64,000 nucleotides of DNA, from NCBI RefSeq assembly GCF_048537545.1, contig NZ_CP183218.1, one strand, 5' to 3'. The notes under the pieces are model-generated. The model was not told where the DNA came from. It made no database searches and saw nothing but the letters and a program-made list of their open reading frames with translations. The translations under genes and the position numbers were made by a program. The stretch comes from Chania fonticola_B (lineage in GTDB: Bacteria > Pseudomonadota > Gammaproteobacteria > Enterobacterales > Enterobacteriaceae). Of the stretch, positions 8,701 to 16,172 are shown in pieces (the first letter of the stretch is position 1; each line of letters opens with the position of its first letter).

Positions 8701-9855
8701 CGAGTCATTCCACTGGTGCATGAAACCGACGTCGAGCAGGTAGCGCCGCGTGATGATTATGAGCGGGCGCTGGTCGAGTTGCTGAGCGAGCTCCTCAATG
8801 TGCCTATTACAGGGGTCCACGATAACTTTTTTGAAATGGGTGGCACCTCTCTCACCGCGATGCGGCTAATGCTTACGCTTGAGAAACGCTACGGTGTGGA
8901 TATTCCTATCGCAGCGTTAATCGAGAAACCCACCGTTGAAGGGCTTGCAGAACGATTACGAGCGCGTTCTGCGGTTCTGGAGTTTGATCCGTTGGTTCCA
9001 ATACGCACTACGGGTAATCGACCGCCGCTGTTTCTGGTGCACCCACTAGGGGGACATGTTCTTTGCTATCTGTCGCTGGCGAAGGCGATGCCAGCAGATC
9101 AGCCGGTTTATGCGTTGCAGGCGGCAGGCAGTGGCCAGGGAAGCACGCCGCTGTTTAGCATAGAAGCTATGGCTAGCGAGTATCTCGCAGCGATCCGGCG
9201 TGTGCAGCCAGAAGGCCCCTATTATCTTGGGGGGTGGTCACTAGGCGGTTTTGTTGCCTTCGAGATGGCACGGCAGCTGATCGCCACCGATCCTGGGGCG
9301 GTCGCGCAGTTGATTGTACTGGACTCTATTGCGATGAAGCGAGATAGCCTGGCTGGAGCCACTGATGATGCGTTGCTGCAGTTCTTCTATTGGGAATTAG
9401 TCTGGTTCGAGCGCAGTGAGGAAGAGGTTGAGCCTCTTCCTCACGGATTGACCCTTGATGAGAAACTGGGCCATATCGTTGAACGGGCTATTAGTACTGG
9501 CGTGCTGGCAAGTGGCACTCCGCGTGCGGCCGTGCGGCGGTTGTACGAGTTGTTCAGGGCGAACTGGCAGGCACTGATCGGATACCGCCCAGAGTTGACG
9601 GACATGAGCTTTACGCTGTTACGTGCTACTGGCGATCTGCCGGCCTCCCTTCAGCCGATGCATGACGCCGTGGGGACGCTTTACGGCGATCCGCATAACG
9701 GCTGGCAGCACTGGACCAAAGGTAAACTTAACGTGGTCAATGTTCCTGGCGATCACCTTCTATTAATGAAAGAACCCTATGTCACCGAGGTTGCCAAGGT
9801 AATCACCGCAGTGCTCAACGCATCGACTCAACATCAACGGGATACTTCACTATGA
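2779..9855 (+). CDS. Two-module nonribosomal peptide synthetase, C-A-PCP-C-A-PCP-TE
   Basis: A 2358-aa synthetase. Visible order: condensation domain (about 8-435; HHIVCDAW at 138-145, an A replacing G of HHxxxDG), adenylation domain (about 455-945; YTSGSTG near 597, C-terminal lysine 937), carrier domain (LGGDS, Ser989), condensation domain (about 1040-1470; HHAILDGWS from 1184), adenylation domain (about 1490-1975; FTSGSTG near 1624, Lys1968), carrier domain (MGGTS, Ser2024) and thioesterase (GWSLGG, Ser2154; Asp2182 and His2326 complete a plausible triad). A1 specificity residues read D-V-W-H-F-S-L-V-D-K, the EntF serine code. A2 reads D-M-Q-L-I-S-Q-Q-V-K, near the proline code D-V-Q-L-I-A-H-V-V-K. 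The N-terminal condensation domain implies an acyl starter. The predicted product is an N-acyl-Ser-Pro-like dipeptide released by the thioesterase. ATG 2779 has AAGG 8 nt upstream. Domain calls are firm; substrates are inferred from codes. Confidence 0.93.
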   Translation: MTYATSTGIPLSPYQRDIWNSAMPFPDIDQYTIFSYIQFSSNIDEGTLEAAMICAAQRSDVFRLRLNEEDGTPYQWVSEEFEFPIDRVDLTHHVDSIAAVESWLQNAFRFSYPLNGGSLVDFALLRTAESVYLYVRTHHIVCDAWGLQIFMNQVRTEYLRMMGEPLPEPVVPSFLHVAEADPYLGSAQYRADRRYFLERLAGVEPARFNRRLPRGSRRTARHSFTLQRSVLVSLRDRGESPFLFLSAAVALYLALIHQTDEVVIGVPVLNRADRITKQTVGHFANTLPLRIETTPDQTVGEFLLKLRDGTRALLRHQRIPLGELGQNLAQLFDTTISYMRWPTPTPIPGVTSRMVAQTHAHDQDALAIWVSEFGNDDDALVDFEYACDVFDVDFPIESAAQQIKTLFLALFEEGENDKRIVDLDPLSPSDYKALIHGRNATARPFPSQATLPGLFVEQVSRTPDQVAIIEPDGTTLSFNELAIKVNRVASALRAEGVLPDDRVAILLERGKHLLPAILGVQLAGGAYVPIDPNYPQERIRLLLEDCEAKFILTAKAISELAKSATHCTVMLMDELPPPGSEPLSPVVSPTDLAYLIYTSGSTGIPKGVMVEHRAVVNRLWWMQRRYPIDQRDVLLQKTPVSFDVSVWELFWWGFTGARLSLLPPGAEKDPREVLRAVERDAVTVIHFVPSMLSPLLDLLESDLSLRDSATSLRLVFCSGEALAPAQVTRFQSIFSNTVRLVNLYGPTEATVDVSDFACPHGIQSRIPIGKPIDNIQLYVLGKGLRPQPAGAAGELYIGGVGLARGYLNRPDLTNERFVPNPFIAGSRLYRTGDLARWLADGTLEYLGRIDDQVKIRGNRVEPNEVRDSLAVLPGVRDAVVVACTSALRGTYLVGYYISDTDLDVGTLRAGLAARLPDFMIPAFFIQLDRLPLTPNGKLDRKRLPLPEVAMVAVAPRTVTEEVLTSVWAEVLGVTRVGIFDDFFTLGGDSILMLRVRAGAQRRGLSFALADLMRNPTVAGLAEHVVQAASEQDIEPFELIAEVDKPRLSGLEDAFPIGMLSLGLLFHTRQSAESSIYRDVFRYRFNLVWDESAFRRAIAIVVARFPALRSAFDLVNCSEPLQMIHTAVDGGVQIVDLRGHADPESIIAEHIERRRFHHYAVEQPPLYLFAAFVCESELNLVFSFHHAILDGWSVGNFIVALIAAYRGESETSSVPSLANYVREERRVLASPAAARYWAELLEGTTMTNLDGFNAHEPSYEHGAMSPLLKLPADLLTQVKAIAAERSMPLKSVLLAAHCLALHLFSQSDTVVTGVVTHGRPDLTNADRMVGLFLNTVPVRSEVKERTWIEVASDLFRQERDGHLYRRYPLSAIQRARGDSLHTAFNYVNLHVLEPLKELNDLQVWEETNFSLFINVIATPIGEGMFLRIDTDGRAITRAQAKLIGSTFINILQRIVYHPDEVVDFAFLAPRSRVVHQPEPLLDVVTLFKRQIEATPANMAVAYNDHGWSYQELDSVAQFVATRLAGTGARRGDVIGVALNRSPEMIATIWGILRAGLVCVPLDVSYPTHRLALILEAAQPYRVVAHPEHAHIAPGNLVILVEEATAEIEPMNFPAPGLDDLALLLFTSGSTGRPKGVELPHRMWANYTQWQLRVPSGAVGASTLQFAPLSFDMAFQEIFSTLCGGGELRLVSNQQRLDPSALLQLLDRYRVQRVLLPFVALQQLAEASNALGMRPRALRVVISSGEQLRITEEIRSFCAAMPDLILENQYGPTETHQVTYHTLRGDPAQFPNLPPIGHPIDGVEIQVLDHRMHPVAVGVTGEIYAGGDCLALGYRGAPELTEERFVPHPWRDGSRLYRTGDLGRVLANGDVIWLGRADSQVKVRGFRIEPAEVELAIMRQAESLPGIRGAAVIARNRNDTDAFLAAFLIGDRDYVDIGEVKKALRNELPDYMVPSYFVWVDEFSLTPSGKRDDAALRVIPLVHETDVEQVAPRDDYERALVELLSELLNVPITGVHDNFFEMGGTSLTAMRLMLTLEKRYGVDIPIAALIEKPTVEGLAERLRARSAVLEFDPLVPIRTTGNRPPLFLVHPLGGHVLCYLSLAKAMPADQPVYALQAAGSGQGSTPLFSIEAMASEYLAAIRRVQPEGPYYLGGWSLGGFVAFEMARQLIATDPGAVAQLIVLDSIAMKRDSLAGATDDALLQFFYWELVWFERSEEEVEPLPHGLTLDEKLGHIVERAISTGVLASGTPRAAVRRLYELFRANWQALIGYRPELTDMSFTLLRATGDLPASLQPMHDAVGTLYGDPHNGWQHWTKGKLNVVNVPGDHLLLMKEPYVTEVAKVITAVLNASTQHQRDTSL

Positions 9856-11012
9856 CGATAAAGAGAACCAAGGTTGTCATTGCGGGGGCTGGGATTGGTG
9901 GTTTGGCGGCGGCGGCCTGTTTGAAAAAATCCGGGTTTGATGTTGAGATTTTTGAGCGAGCCAGTGAGCTACGTTCCGTAGGTTCCGGTTTGTCACTGAT
10001 GGCCAATGCACTCACGGCCCTGGCCGATGTAGGGGTTAAGCCAGACTTCAAGGATGCCCGGGTATTCGAGTCATTAAAATTTCTCACTAGCGATGGGCGG
10101 CCAATCAGGGATATTGATTTTGGCGTGCTGACTCACCGGATCGGGCAGCCAAACCTGGCGATCCATCGTGCAACCCTGCAGCAGGCGTTACTTGAACAGG
10201 TCGTAGACTGCAAGATTGAGTTAGGGGTGACTGCTACAGGCTATTTCCATGACGGTAACGGTGTCATTGTCAATTTCAATGACGGGCGCAAGCTACGAGC
10301 CGACGTATTAATAGGTGCGGATGGTTTTAATTCCAATATCCGGGCGAGCATGGTCGGTCTGGAACGGCCTACCGATTGGCATTACATCATTTGGCGCGCC
10401 ACGTTGGCCTTTCATCATCCTAAAGTAACCCCAGGTTATGTCGCGCATTACTGGGGGCGGGGGCAACGCTTTGGCCTTGCCGATATTGGCGGCGGCAATG
10501 TCTATTGGTGGGGAACCATGAACATGTCTCCTGAGCAGGCTCGTGATTGGCATGCTGGAAAAGCGGGGATCCAGCAGTTGTATTCAGGATGGGCTGAAGA
10601 AGTACAACAGGTGATAGCGGCTACACCAGAGGAGGGCATTTCCAGCATTCCGGCTCAAGACAGATCGTTTCTTGAACGTTGGGGTGATGGGCCGGTGACT
10701 CTGCTCGGTGATGCTGCGCACCCGATGCTGACCAGCCTTGGTCAAGGGGCAGGCCTCGCCATAGAGGATGCGGCGGTGCTGGCGCATTGCCTGGCGACAA
10801 TAGACGATCCCAGAACTGCCTTGCGTACTTACGAAAATCGGCGTCGCGAGCGTAGCCGAATAATGGTTGAGGGATCGCGGGCTCTTAGTCGTATTGAGCA
10901 GTTGGAGCACCCGCTGAGCACGTTTGCGCGTGGTCTCTACTTCCGATTTGTCCCCGAACGCACGTTAGCCCGGCAAAATGAAATGGCATTGACCTTTCCT
11001 GGAGTTGAATAA
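9852..11012 (+). CDS. FAD-dependent monooxygenase
   Basis: A 386-aa group A flavin monooxygenase (salicylate hydroxylase-like fold). Seen: N-terminal dinucleotide-binding GAGIGG (12-17), the DG motif GADGFNSNIR (Asp157) and the GD motif LLGDAAHPM (Asp287), all of which hold FAD/NAD(P)H in this family. The ATG overlaps the NRPS stop codon (ATGA), so translation is coupled and the enzyme probably acts on the NRPS product. In the brabantamide (BraB/BraC), legonmycin (LgnB/LgnC) and pyrrolizixenamide (PxaA/PxaB) systems, a flavin monooxygenase next to a two-module NRPS rearranges the released acyl-Ser/Thr-Pro bicycle by Baeyer-Villiger-type chemistry. The same role here is an inference from architecture. 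Simple hydroxylation is the alternative. Confidence 0.85.
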   Translation: MTIKRTKVVIAGAGIGGLAAAACLKKSGFDVEIFERASELRSVGSGLSLMANALTALADVGVKPDFKDARVFESLKFLTSDGRPIRDIDFGVLTHRIGQPNLAIHRATLQQALLEQVVDCKIELGVTATGYFHDGNGVIVNFNDGRKLRADVLIGADGFNSNIRASMVGLERPTDWHYIIWRATLAFHHPKVTPGYVAHYWGRGQRFGLADIGGGNVYWWGTMNMSPEQARDWHAGKAGIQQLYSGWAEEVQQVIAATPEEGISSIPAQDRSFLERWGDGPVTLLGDAAHPMLTSLGQGAGLAIEDAAVLAHCLATIDDPRTALRTYENRRRERSRIMVEGSRALSRIEQLEHPLSTFARGLYFRFVPERTLARQNEMALTFPGVE

Positions 11013-11014
11013 CG

Positions 11015-12331
11015 ATGACAGAGATAAACCGCCCATTATCTGCCGTAGAACGTTGGTACTGGCTCTGTGACCAGTTTTCGACATTGAATGTGATCTCTCG
11101 GGTGCGCGTGCGTGGTGAACTACGATTCGCGGCGCTACGCCGTGGGCTAAACAAGTTACAGGCCAGGCACCCGTTGCTGAGAGCGCGAATTGAACATGAT
11201 GATGGCCTTAATCCGCGATGGGTACCTTGCGCTCGCCCCATCCCATTACGAAAGCAATATCTTGTTCAGAATGAACAATGGGCTCACGAGGTAAATGAGC
11301 GTGAACTGGTAGAACGCATTGATCCAGACGTTGGGCCTTTGATCCGTACTGTGGTACTTGGTGGCGAAAAAGGAATATATGACCTGCTGGTGGTGGTGCC
11401 ACATATTATCGCCGATGGCACCACGGTGCTAACGCTGGCTGAGCAGTGGTTAACGCTGGCGAATGACCCTGAACCGTCTCAGTGGCATGCCCAGGTACGG
11501 GCACCAGCAGAAGAACTCCGGCCAGCGTGGTACTGCGGTGAACAGGGAGCGGCTCGGCTCGCCGAGCAGACTGCGCAAGATGCGGAACTGATGGCCAGAT
11601 ACCAACCAGGCCGCATTGAGCCGAGTGTTGTGGTTTCACTTGAAAAACGGCGCACCCGCTTGTTGCACAGAGAACTTGACAGCAGCCAGCTCAATGCGGT
11701 GGTTCAGGCATCCCGTAAGCATGGCACCACGGTACATGGTGCGTTGACGGCAGCTCTGGTGATGGCGGCGGCGCTTGATGCTAAGCACCGGCCAACCCAC
11801 ATGGCCGTCGGGTCACCGATCGATTTTCGTAGCGAACTGGTGCCAGCTGTAGGCCCCGATGAAGTGGGCACCTATGTGGCGACGGTTCTATCGGTGGTGA
11901 ATACTTCGTTGCCATTTTGGGCCATCGCTCGTGCCATTACCTCCGATCTGACTCAACGCAAAAAGCTGGGGCACCACTTCAATCTGGTGACGCTGGTTGT
12001 TGATGCAGCGCCGCACTCGATGGCGGATGCCCGGCCATTCATGGAGTTCATGGCGTCAGAGGGGCCAATCAATCTGTGCTCATCCAATGTTGGGCGCTAC
12101 GGTTTCCCCGAGCGGGTCGGTGACTGGGAAGTTTCAGGTGCGCAGTTCCTTACCGGTATCTCCGTGAATGGTTATTTCGTTGCCACCATAAACTCTAGCC
12201 ACGGCAAGCTGTTTTGGAATTTCACCTACATTGATAACGCTGTGCCAACCAGCCGAGCAACACGGATGGCCGATAGCTGTATACGTGTGTTGCTGTCGGC
12301 ACTAAACGAACCAGCACCGATTCACTCATGA
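11015..12331 (+). CDS. Stand-alone condensation/PapA-like acyltransferase
   Basis: A 438-aa protein with condensation-domain character but no A or carrier domain. It carries PHIIADGTT, with catalytic His130, Asp134 and Gly135 of the HxxxDG motif. The first His of the NRPS HHxxxDG form is Pro, as is common in PapA5-type O-acyltransferases. The N-terminus (LSAVERWYWL) resembles the opening of such enzymes. It starts 2 nt after the FAD monooxygenase stop and overlaps the SDR start (ATGA), so it belongs to the same operon. It may pass an acyl group from the small carrier protein at 15933-16172 to a hydroxyl or amine of the NRPS product, or complete condensation in trans. Donor and acceptor cannot be read from the sequence. 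Confidence 0.75.
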   Translation: MTEINRPLSAVERWYWLCDQFSTLNVISRVRVRGELRFAALRRGLNKLQARHPLLRARIEHDDGLNPRWVPCARPIPLRKQYLVQNEQWAHEVNERELVERIDPDVGPLIRTVVLGGEKGIYDLLVVVPHIIADGTTVLTLAEQWLTLANDPEPSQWHAQVRAPAEELRPAWYCGEQGAARLAEQTAQDAELMARYQPGRIEPSVVVSLEKRRTRLLHRELDSSQLNAVVQASRKHGTTVHGALTAALVMAAALDAKHRPTHMAVGSPIDFRSELVPAVGPDEVGTYVATVLSVVNTSLPFWAIARAITSDLTQRKKLGHHFNLVTLVVDAAPHSMADARPFMEFMASEGPINLCSSNVGRYGFPERVGDWEVSGAQFLTGISVNGYFVATINSSHGKLFWNFTYIDNAVPTSRATRMADSCIRVLLSALNEPAPIHS

Positions 12332-13257
12332 GGAGTAACGACATCGTGTTCACCAACAAATCTTTACCACCGCAAGGTAAGTATGTGTTGATCACCGGGG
12401 CGTCCTCTGGGCTGGGGCGAGAGACCGCGTTATATCTGGCCGAACGGGGATTTCAGGTGATTGGTAGCGTACGAAGACAGGAGGACGGTGAAAAACTGTC
12501 GGCTGACTGTAGGGTTGGCCGGATCGTTCCGCTGATCATCGACGTGACAGACGATCGTTCGATCGCTGCCGCTGCTGCGCAAGTGTCGACAACCGTCGGA
12601 GAGCGGGGGCTTTGGGGGCTGGTTAATAATGCGGGGATTTGTATTTCCGCCCCTCTGGAGTGTGTATCGAGCGAGCTGCTTCGCCATCAATTGGAGGTCA
12701 ACCTGATTGGCCAGCTTGCCGTGACGCGCGCCATGCTTCCGCTATTGCGCCGGAGCAACGCGGCCCGGTTGGTTAATGTGACATCCGGGCTGGGCACCAT
12801 CGCCATTCCCTATCTTGGCGCCTACTCAGCCGCTCAGTTTGCCAAAGAGGGCTTGAGCGATGCGCTTCGCCGCGAACTGGCCCCAATGGGGATCAAGGTT
12901 TCGGTGGTGAGCCCTGGTGCGATCTGGACCCCGATCTGGAGCAAGATCGCGGCAGAAGGAGAAAAGGCTATTTCGCTTGTTGCCAACGATGTTGCCGAGC
13001 TTTATCGGGGGACCTACCTTAACTTCCTCCAGGCTAATGAACAGGGAGCACGCAATAGCCGAACGACCCCGGTCGAGGTTGCCTCTGCGATCTATTCAGC
13101 ACTCACCAGCGCCAAACCGAAAACGCGTTACCGAGTGGGGGCTGACATTCGGCGTGGCGCAATGCTTGCACGTTGGTTGCCTGACGCTGTTCTTGACCGG
13201 ATGTTCAGGCCGATCGTTACATCTGTTTCAGTTGGCAAGGAGGAGCAACATGTCTGA
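12328..13257 (+). CDS. Short-chain dehydrogenase/reductase with a substituted catalytic lysine
   Basis: A 309-aa classical SDR by overall pattern: cofactor motif TGASSGLG near residues 23-30, NNAG, structural VNVTSG with catalytic Ser153, and Tyr166 in the active-site motif. The motif reads YSAAQ, so the YxxxK lysine (position 170) is Gln. The codon is a clear CAG at 12835-12837. The sequence otherwise looks like the 17beta-hydroxysteroid-dehydrogenase-like group (ALRREL after the motif). Classical SDRs need this lysine to bind the nicotinamide ribose and lower the tyrosine pKa. The protein may therefore be slow, use a nearby lysine (A-K at 173), or have a non-redox job. It overlaps both neighbours (4 bp upstream, 8 bp downstream), which supports tight co-expression. 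Confidence 0.85.
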   Translation: MRSNDIVFTNKSLPPQGKYVLITGASSGLGRETALYLAERGFQVIGSVRRQEDGEKLSADCRVGRIVPLIIDVTDDRSIAAAAAQVSTTVGERGLWGLVNNAGICISAPLECVSSELLRHQLEVNLIGQLAVTRAMLPLLRRSNAARLVNVTSGLGTIAIPYLGAYSAAQFAKEGLSDALRRELAPMGIKVSVVSPGAIWTPIWSKIAAEGEKAISLVANDVAELYRGTYLNFLQANEQGARNSRTTPVEVASAIYSALTSAKPKTRYRVGADIRRGAMLARWLPDAVLDRMFRPIVTSVSVGKEEQHV

Positions 13258-14482
13258 CCGTAAACTCAGGTTGGGGGAGGAGTTGATCTCGCCGTTACAT
13301 TCGCTGTATGACGGTCTTCAGATTAGCGGTTCGCCGCGGCCTGCTCATTTGGCGTCAAGCCATCCAGTGTGGGTAGTAACCCGGTATCGTGATGCCAAGA
13401 AGGTGTTATCACATCCAGGAGTGCGTCGGGACGCGAGACAAGCCGCTGAACTTTATACTCGCCGGACCGGTAATACATGTCAGGAGATCGGCTCGTCTCT
13501 CAGCCAGCATATGCTGAATGCCGATCCGCCAGATCACTCTCGCTTGCGAGACCTGGTCAGCCACGCGTTCACTGCCAGGCAGGTTGGAAAGTTACAACCC
13601 TATATTGAACGCGTCACCGAGGAACTTTTAGATACTGTCGCCACACGGGAACAGGTGGATTTGATGGCTGACTTTGCCGTTCCGCTGACTATCGCCGTGA
13701 TATTCGAGTTACTGGGGGTTCCTGATGCCGACCGCGAGCATGCCCGCTTATCCTGGGAACGCCAGTCGCAGTTATTGTCACCAACGGATGCCAATATGCT
13801 GGCCGATGAGCAAGCCGACTACATCAGAACTCTGATAGCGGCCAAAAGATCTCAGCCTGCTGATGATGTGCTTACCGGGCTCGTTCAGGCGGCAGATGAG
13901 ACGGGGCAACTGAGTGAGTCTCAGCTGGTTGCGATGGCACATCTGCTGATGATGAGTGGCTTTGAGACGACGATGAACATGATTGGCAACGCGATGGTCA
14001 CTTTGCTCAGCAACCCTGAACAGCTTGCCTTGCTGCGCACCAGGCCGGAGTTGTTGCCCAGCGCGCTTGAGGAACTGGTACGTTTCGCGAGTCCGGTTCG
14101 TGCATCGATGTTGCGATTCACCGTCGAAGACGTGGAGTTGGATGAGGTCACGATCCCAGCTGGCGAATATGTGCTGGTGTCCAATCTCACGGCGAACCAT
14201 GACGCTGAGCGGTTTGACGATCCTGATCGTCTTGATCTGACGCGTAACGCCAGTGGTCACCTCGGTTATGGCTATGGGATCCATCAATGCGTAGGAGCAT
14301 CGCTGGCGCGCCTTGAAAGCCGCATCGCCATCGGTCGGTTACTCAGCCGTTTCCCGAAGCTCGCGCTTGCTGTACCTCATGGCGAATTACAGTGGCTTCC
14401 CATCACATTCCTGCGAGCCTTAATCCGTGTGCCAGTGTTGCCAGATGGTACGGCGCCGATAAGCGCCAACCACTCTTGTTAA
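13250..14482 (+). CDS. Cytochrome P450, class I bacterial type
   Basis: A 410-aa soluble P450. Motifs: I-helix oxygen-activation segment MSGFETT (usual AGxETT), K-helix ELVR with Glu275/Arg278, and the haem loop YGYGIHQCVG with Cys347 as thiolate ligand. It has the length and style of actinobacterial natural-product tailoring P450s (CYP105/107-like). The frame is open further upstream, but ATG 13250 is the real start: a perfect AAGGAGG (13238-13244) precedes it, and residues before it are SDR shadow. It overlaps the SDR by 8 bp. No dedicated ferredoxin or ferredoxin reductase is encoded nearby, so redox partners must be borrowed. It likely hydroxylates or desaturates the acyl chain or the bicyclic core; site unknown. 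Confidence 0.93.
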   Translation: MSDRKLRLGEELISPLHSLYDGLQISGSPRPAHLASSHPVWVVTRYRDAKKVLSHPGVRRDARQAAELYTRRTGNTCQEIGSSLSQHMLNADPPDHSRLRDLVSHAFTARQVGKLQPYIERVTEELLDTVATREQVDLMADFAVPLTIAVIFELLGVPDADREHARLSWERQSQLLSPTDANMLADEQADYIRTLIAAKRSQPADDVLTGLVQAADETGQLSESQLVAMAHLLMMSGFETTMNMIGNAMVTLLSNPEQLALLRTRPELLPSALEELVRFASPVRASMLRFTVEDVELDEVTIPAGEYVLVSNLTANHDAERFDDPDRLDLTRNASGHLGYGYGIHQCVGASLARLESRIAIGRLLSRFPKLALAVPHGELQWLPITFLRALIRVPVLPDGTAPISANHSC

Positions 14483-14494
14483 AAGGAATTAAAA

Positions 14495-14920
14495 ATGAAT
14501 GCCAAGAATATTCTCGTTCAAAGTTTAACGCTGCTACAAAACGGCGATGCCCGGGGATGGTGTGACTTGTTTCACCCGAACGGAGTGCTGGAGTTTCCTT
14601 ATGCGCCGCCAGGATGGAAAACCCGTTTCGAGGGACGTGATGCTATTTGGCAACACATGCAGAAATTTCCCGAGCACCTCACGGTCAGATTTTCTGAGGT
14701 AAATTTCTACGAAACGGCGGATCCCGATCTGGCAATAGGGGAGTTTCATGGCGCGGGTCGCGCCACCGTGTCTGGGGGGAAGCTTGAGCAAGACTATATC
14801 TCTCTACTATGGACAAAAGACGGGCAGATCATGCGATACCGCGATTTCTGGGATCCTCTGCGCCATCTTGAAGCGCTTGGCGGTGTTGAAGCCGCAGCCA
14901 AAATAGTCCAGGAGGGGTGA
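14495..14920 (+). CDS. SnoaL/NTF2-like small protein
   Basis: A 141-aa protein with the pattern of the SnoaL-like/NTF2 cone-shaped fold. It has an N-terminal helix with GDARGWCDLFHPNGVLEF, central WQHMQKFPEHLTVRF, and a C-terminal YRDFWDPLRHLEALGG that recalls the end of PhzA/PhzB-type proteins. Members act as cyclases, isomerases, dehydratases or hydroxylase helpers in secondary metabolism. In this cluster a role in cyclisation or in dehydration of the serine-derived unit is conceivable but unproven. AAAAGGA lies ahead of ATG 14495; the gap to the P450 is 12 bp and to the ketosynthase 3 bp, so it is within the operon. Confidence 0.75.
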   Translation: MNAKNILVQSLTLLQNGDARGWCDLFHPNGVLEFPYAPPGWKTRFEGRDAIWQHMQKFPEHLTVRFSEVNFYETADPDLAIGEFHGAGRATVSGGKLEQDYISLLWTKDGQIMRYRDFWDPLRHLEALGGVEAAAKIVQEG

Positions 14921-14923
14921 AAA

Positions 14924-15919
14924 ATGACACGTGCTGCCGTTCTTTCTGGTTTGGGCTCTTACCTGCCAGAGCAAATAGTCACCAATGCCATGCTCGCCGA
15001 AGAACTGGATACCTCGGATGCCTGGATCGTGAGTCGTACTGGTGTTCAGACACGCCACGTCGTTGGCAAGGGCTTCACCACGGGAGATTTGGCCGTTGAG
15101 GCTGCTGCTCGGGCGTTATCCTCGGCAGGAGTGACGCATGTGGATGCCGTGGTACTGGCAACCACGACCTCAGACTTCTCTTGCCCGGCAACTGCGCCGC
15201 TAGTCGCCGCCAGGTTGGGTATGACAGGAACAGTCGCATTTGACGTGTCTGCTGCATGTTCCGGTTTCGTCTATGGTCTTGCTGTTGTCAGCGCCTTGAT
15301 CACTGCTGGCATAGTTGAGAGTGCGTTACTCATTGGTGCAGATACTTTCACTCAGATTTTGGATCCGCACGATCGTACGACCAGAGCGCTGTTTGGTGAT
15401 GGTGCCGGAGCCATCGTACTGCGTGCGGGCGATCTCACTGAAGATGGCGCTTTACTGGCCTTTGATCTCGGTAGTGATGGTAACCAGACTGATTTGCTGA
15501 TGACTCCTGCTATTTCCCGTGCAGAGAGGGAGAGGGGGCAGGCATCCAATTACTTCCAGATGAATGGCAAAGCCGTGTTCAACCAGGCGGTAATCCACAT
15601 GACCGAGTCGGTTCAGCGATTACTGGGGACCGTCGGTTGGCTGGTCGCCGATGTTGACCACCTCGTCCCACATCAGGCAAATACCCGTATTCTGGCTGCT
15701 GTCGCCGACCAGCTTGATGTGGCGTTTAGCCGGGTAGTGACCAATATCGCAAATGTGGGTAATACGGTTGCAGCATCAATTCCACTGGCGCTGGATCAAG
15801 CAGCGCAGCAGAGGGTTCTGCAAGCGGGGGACCATATTGTCATCACCGGATTTGGTGCCGGACTCACTTGGGGGTCGGTTGCCTTGCGCTGGCCAAATAT
15901 TACTGTGCCATCAAACTGA
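14924..15919 (+). CDS. Beta-ketoacyl-ACP synthase III (FabH-like)
   Basis: A 331-aa thiolase-fold KASIII. The catalytic Cys-His-Asn triad is visible: Cys112 in AACSGF (same number as E. coli FabH), His250 in VPHQANTRI and Asn280 in NVGNTVAAS. The N-terminus has the family ISGLGSYLPE-like and TSDAWIVSRTGVQTRH segments. KASIII enzymes condense an acyl-CoA starter with malonyl-ACP. The acyl carrier protein gene follows 13 bp downstream, so the pair can make or prime the acyl chain that the NRPS N-terminal condensation domain uses. Only one ketosynthase and no ketoreductase, dehydratase or enoyl-reductase set is here, so chain extension must borrow housekeeping FAS enzymes. Alternatively KASIII may act as an acyltransferase, as some CerJ-like relatives do. 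GGAGGGG precedes the start. Confidence 0.92.
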   Translation: MTRAAVLSGLGSYLPEQIVTNAMLAEELDTSDAWIVSRTGVQTRHVVGKGFTTGDLAVEAAARALSSAGVTHVDAVVLATTTSDFSCPATAPLVAARLGMTGTVAFDVSAACSGFVYGLAVVSALITAGIVESALLIGADTFTQILDPHDRTTRALFGDGAGAIVLRAGDLTEDGALLAFDLGSDGNQTDLLMTPAISRAERERGQASNYFQMNGKAVFNQAVIHMTESVQRLLGTVGWLVADVDHLVPHQANTRILAAVADQLDVAFSRVVTNIANVGNTVAASIPLALDQAAQQRVLQAGDHIVITGFGAGLTWGSVALRWPNITVPSN

Positions 15920-15932
15920 AGAGAGAAAAATT

Positions 15933-16172
15933 ATGTCTGATGATATCGAAGATCGCCTGCTCACCATCGTCAGTGCCCTCGGTGGGATAGACAAGGAAAA
16001 GATTGCGCCTGAAACCAAGCTTGAAACGCTTGATTTCGATTCATTGGTGCTTATTGAACTGTCTCTGAAGCTGCGCAAGGAGTTCGGTGTGATAGAGGTT
16101 GGTGAAGAGCTCGATTTGCTTGAGACGGTTGATGATCTTTTTCAGTTAGTGAAAGAACGCCAAACGGTATAA
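15933..16172 (+). CDS. Acyl carrier protein
   Basis: A 79-aa acidic, helical protein with the phosphopantetheine site DFDSLVLIEL; Ser37 is the attachment residue. It is a stand-alone type II carrier. An in-frame extension upstream is inside the ketosynthase gene and lacks an RBS; ATG 15933 preceded by AAGAGAG is the sensible start. Next to the FabH-like enzyme it is the likely holder of the acyl starter for the NRPS or of the acyl donor for the PapA-like acyltransferase. No phosphopantetheinyl transferase is encoded in the window, so activation depends on one elsewhere. Confidence 0.9.
   Translation: MSDDIEDRLLTIVSALGGIDKEKIAPETKLETLDFDSLVLIELSLKLRKEFGVIEVGEELDLLETVDDLFQLVKERQTV

Noticed and set aside
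12917..13249. A 111-codon N-terminal extension of the P450 frame
   Set aside because: It lies inside the SDR gene, has no P450 similarity, and ATG 13250 has a perfect Shine-Dalgarno sequence.
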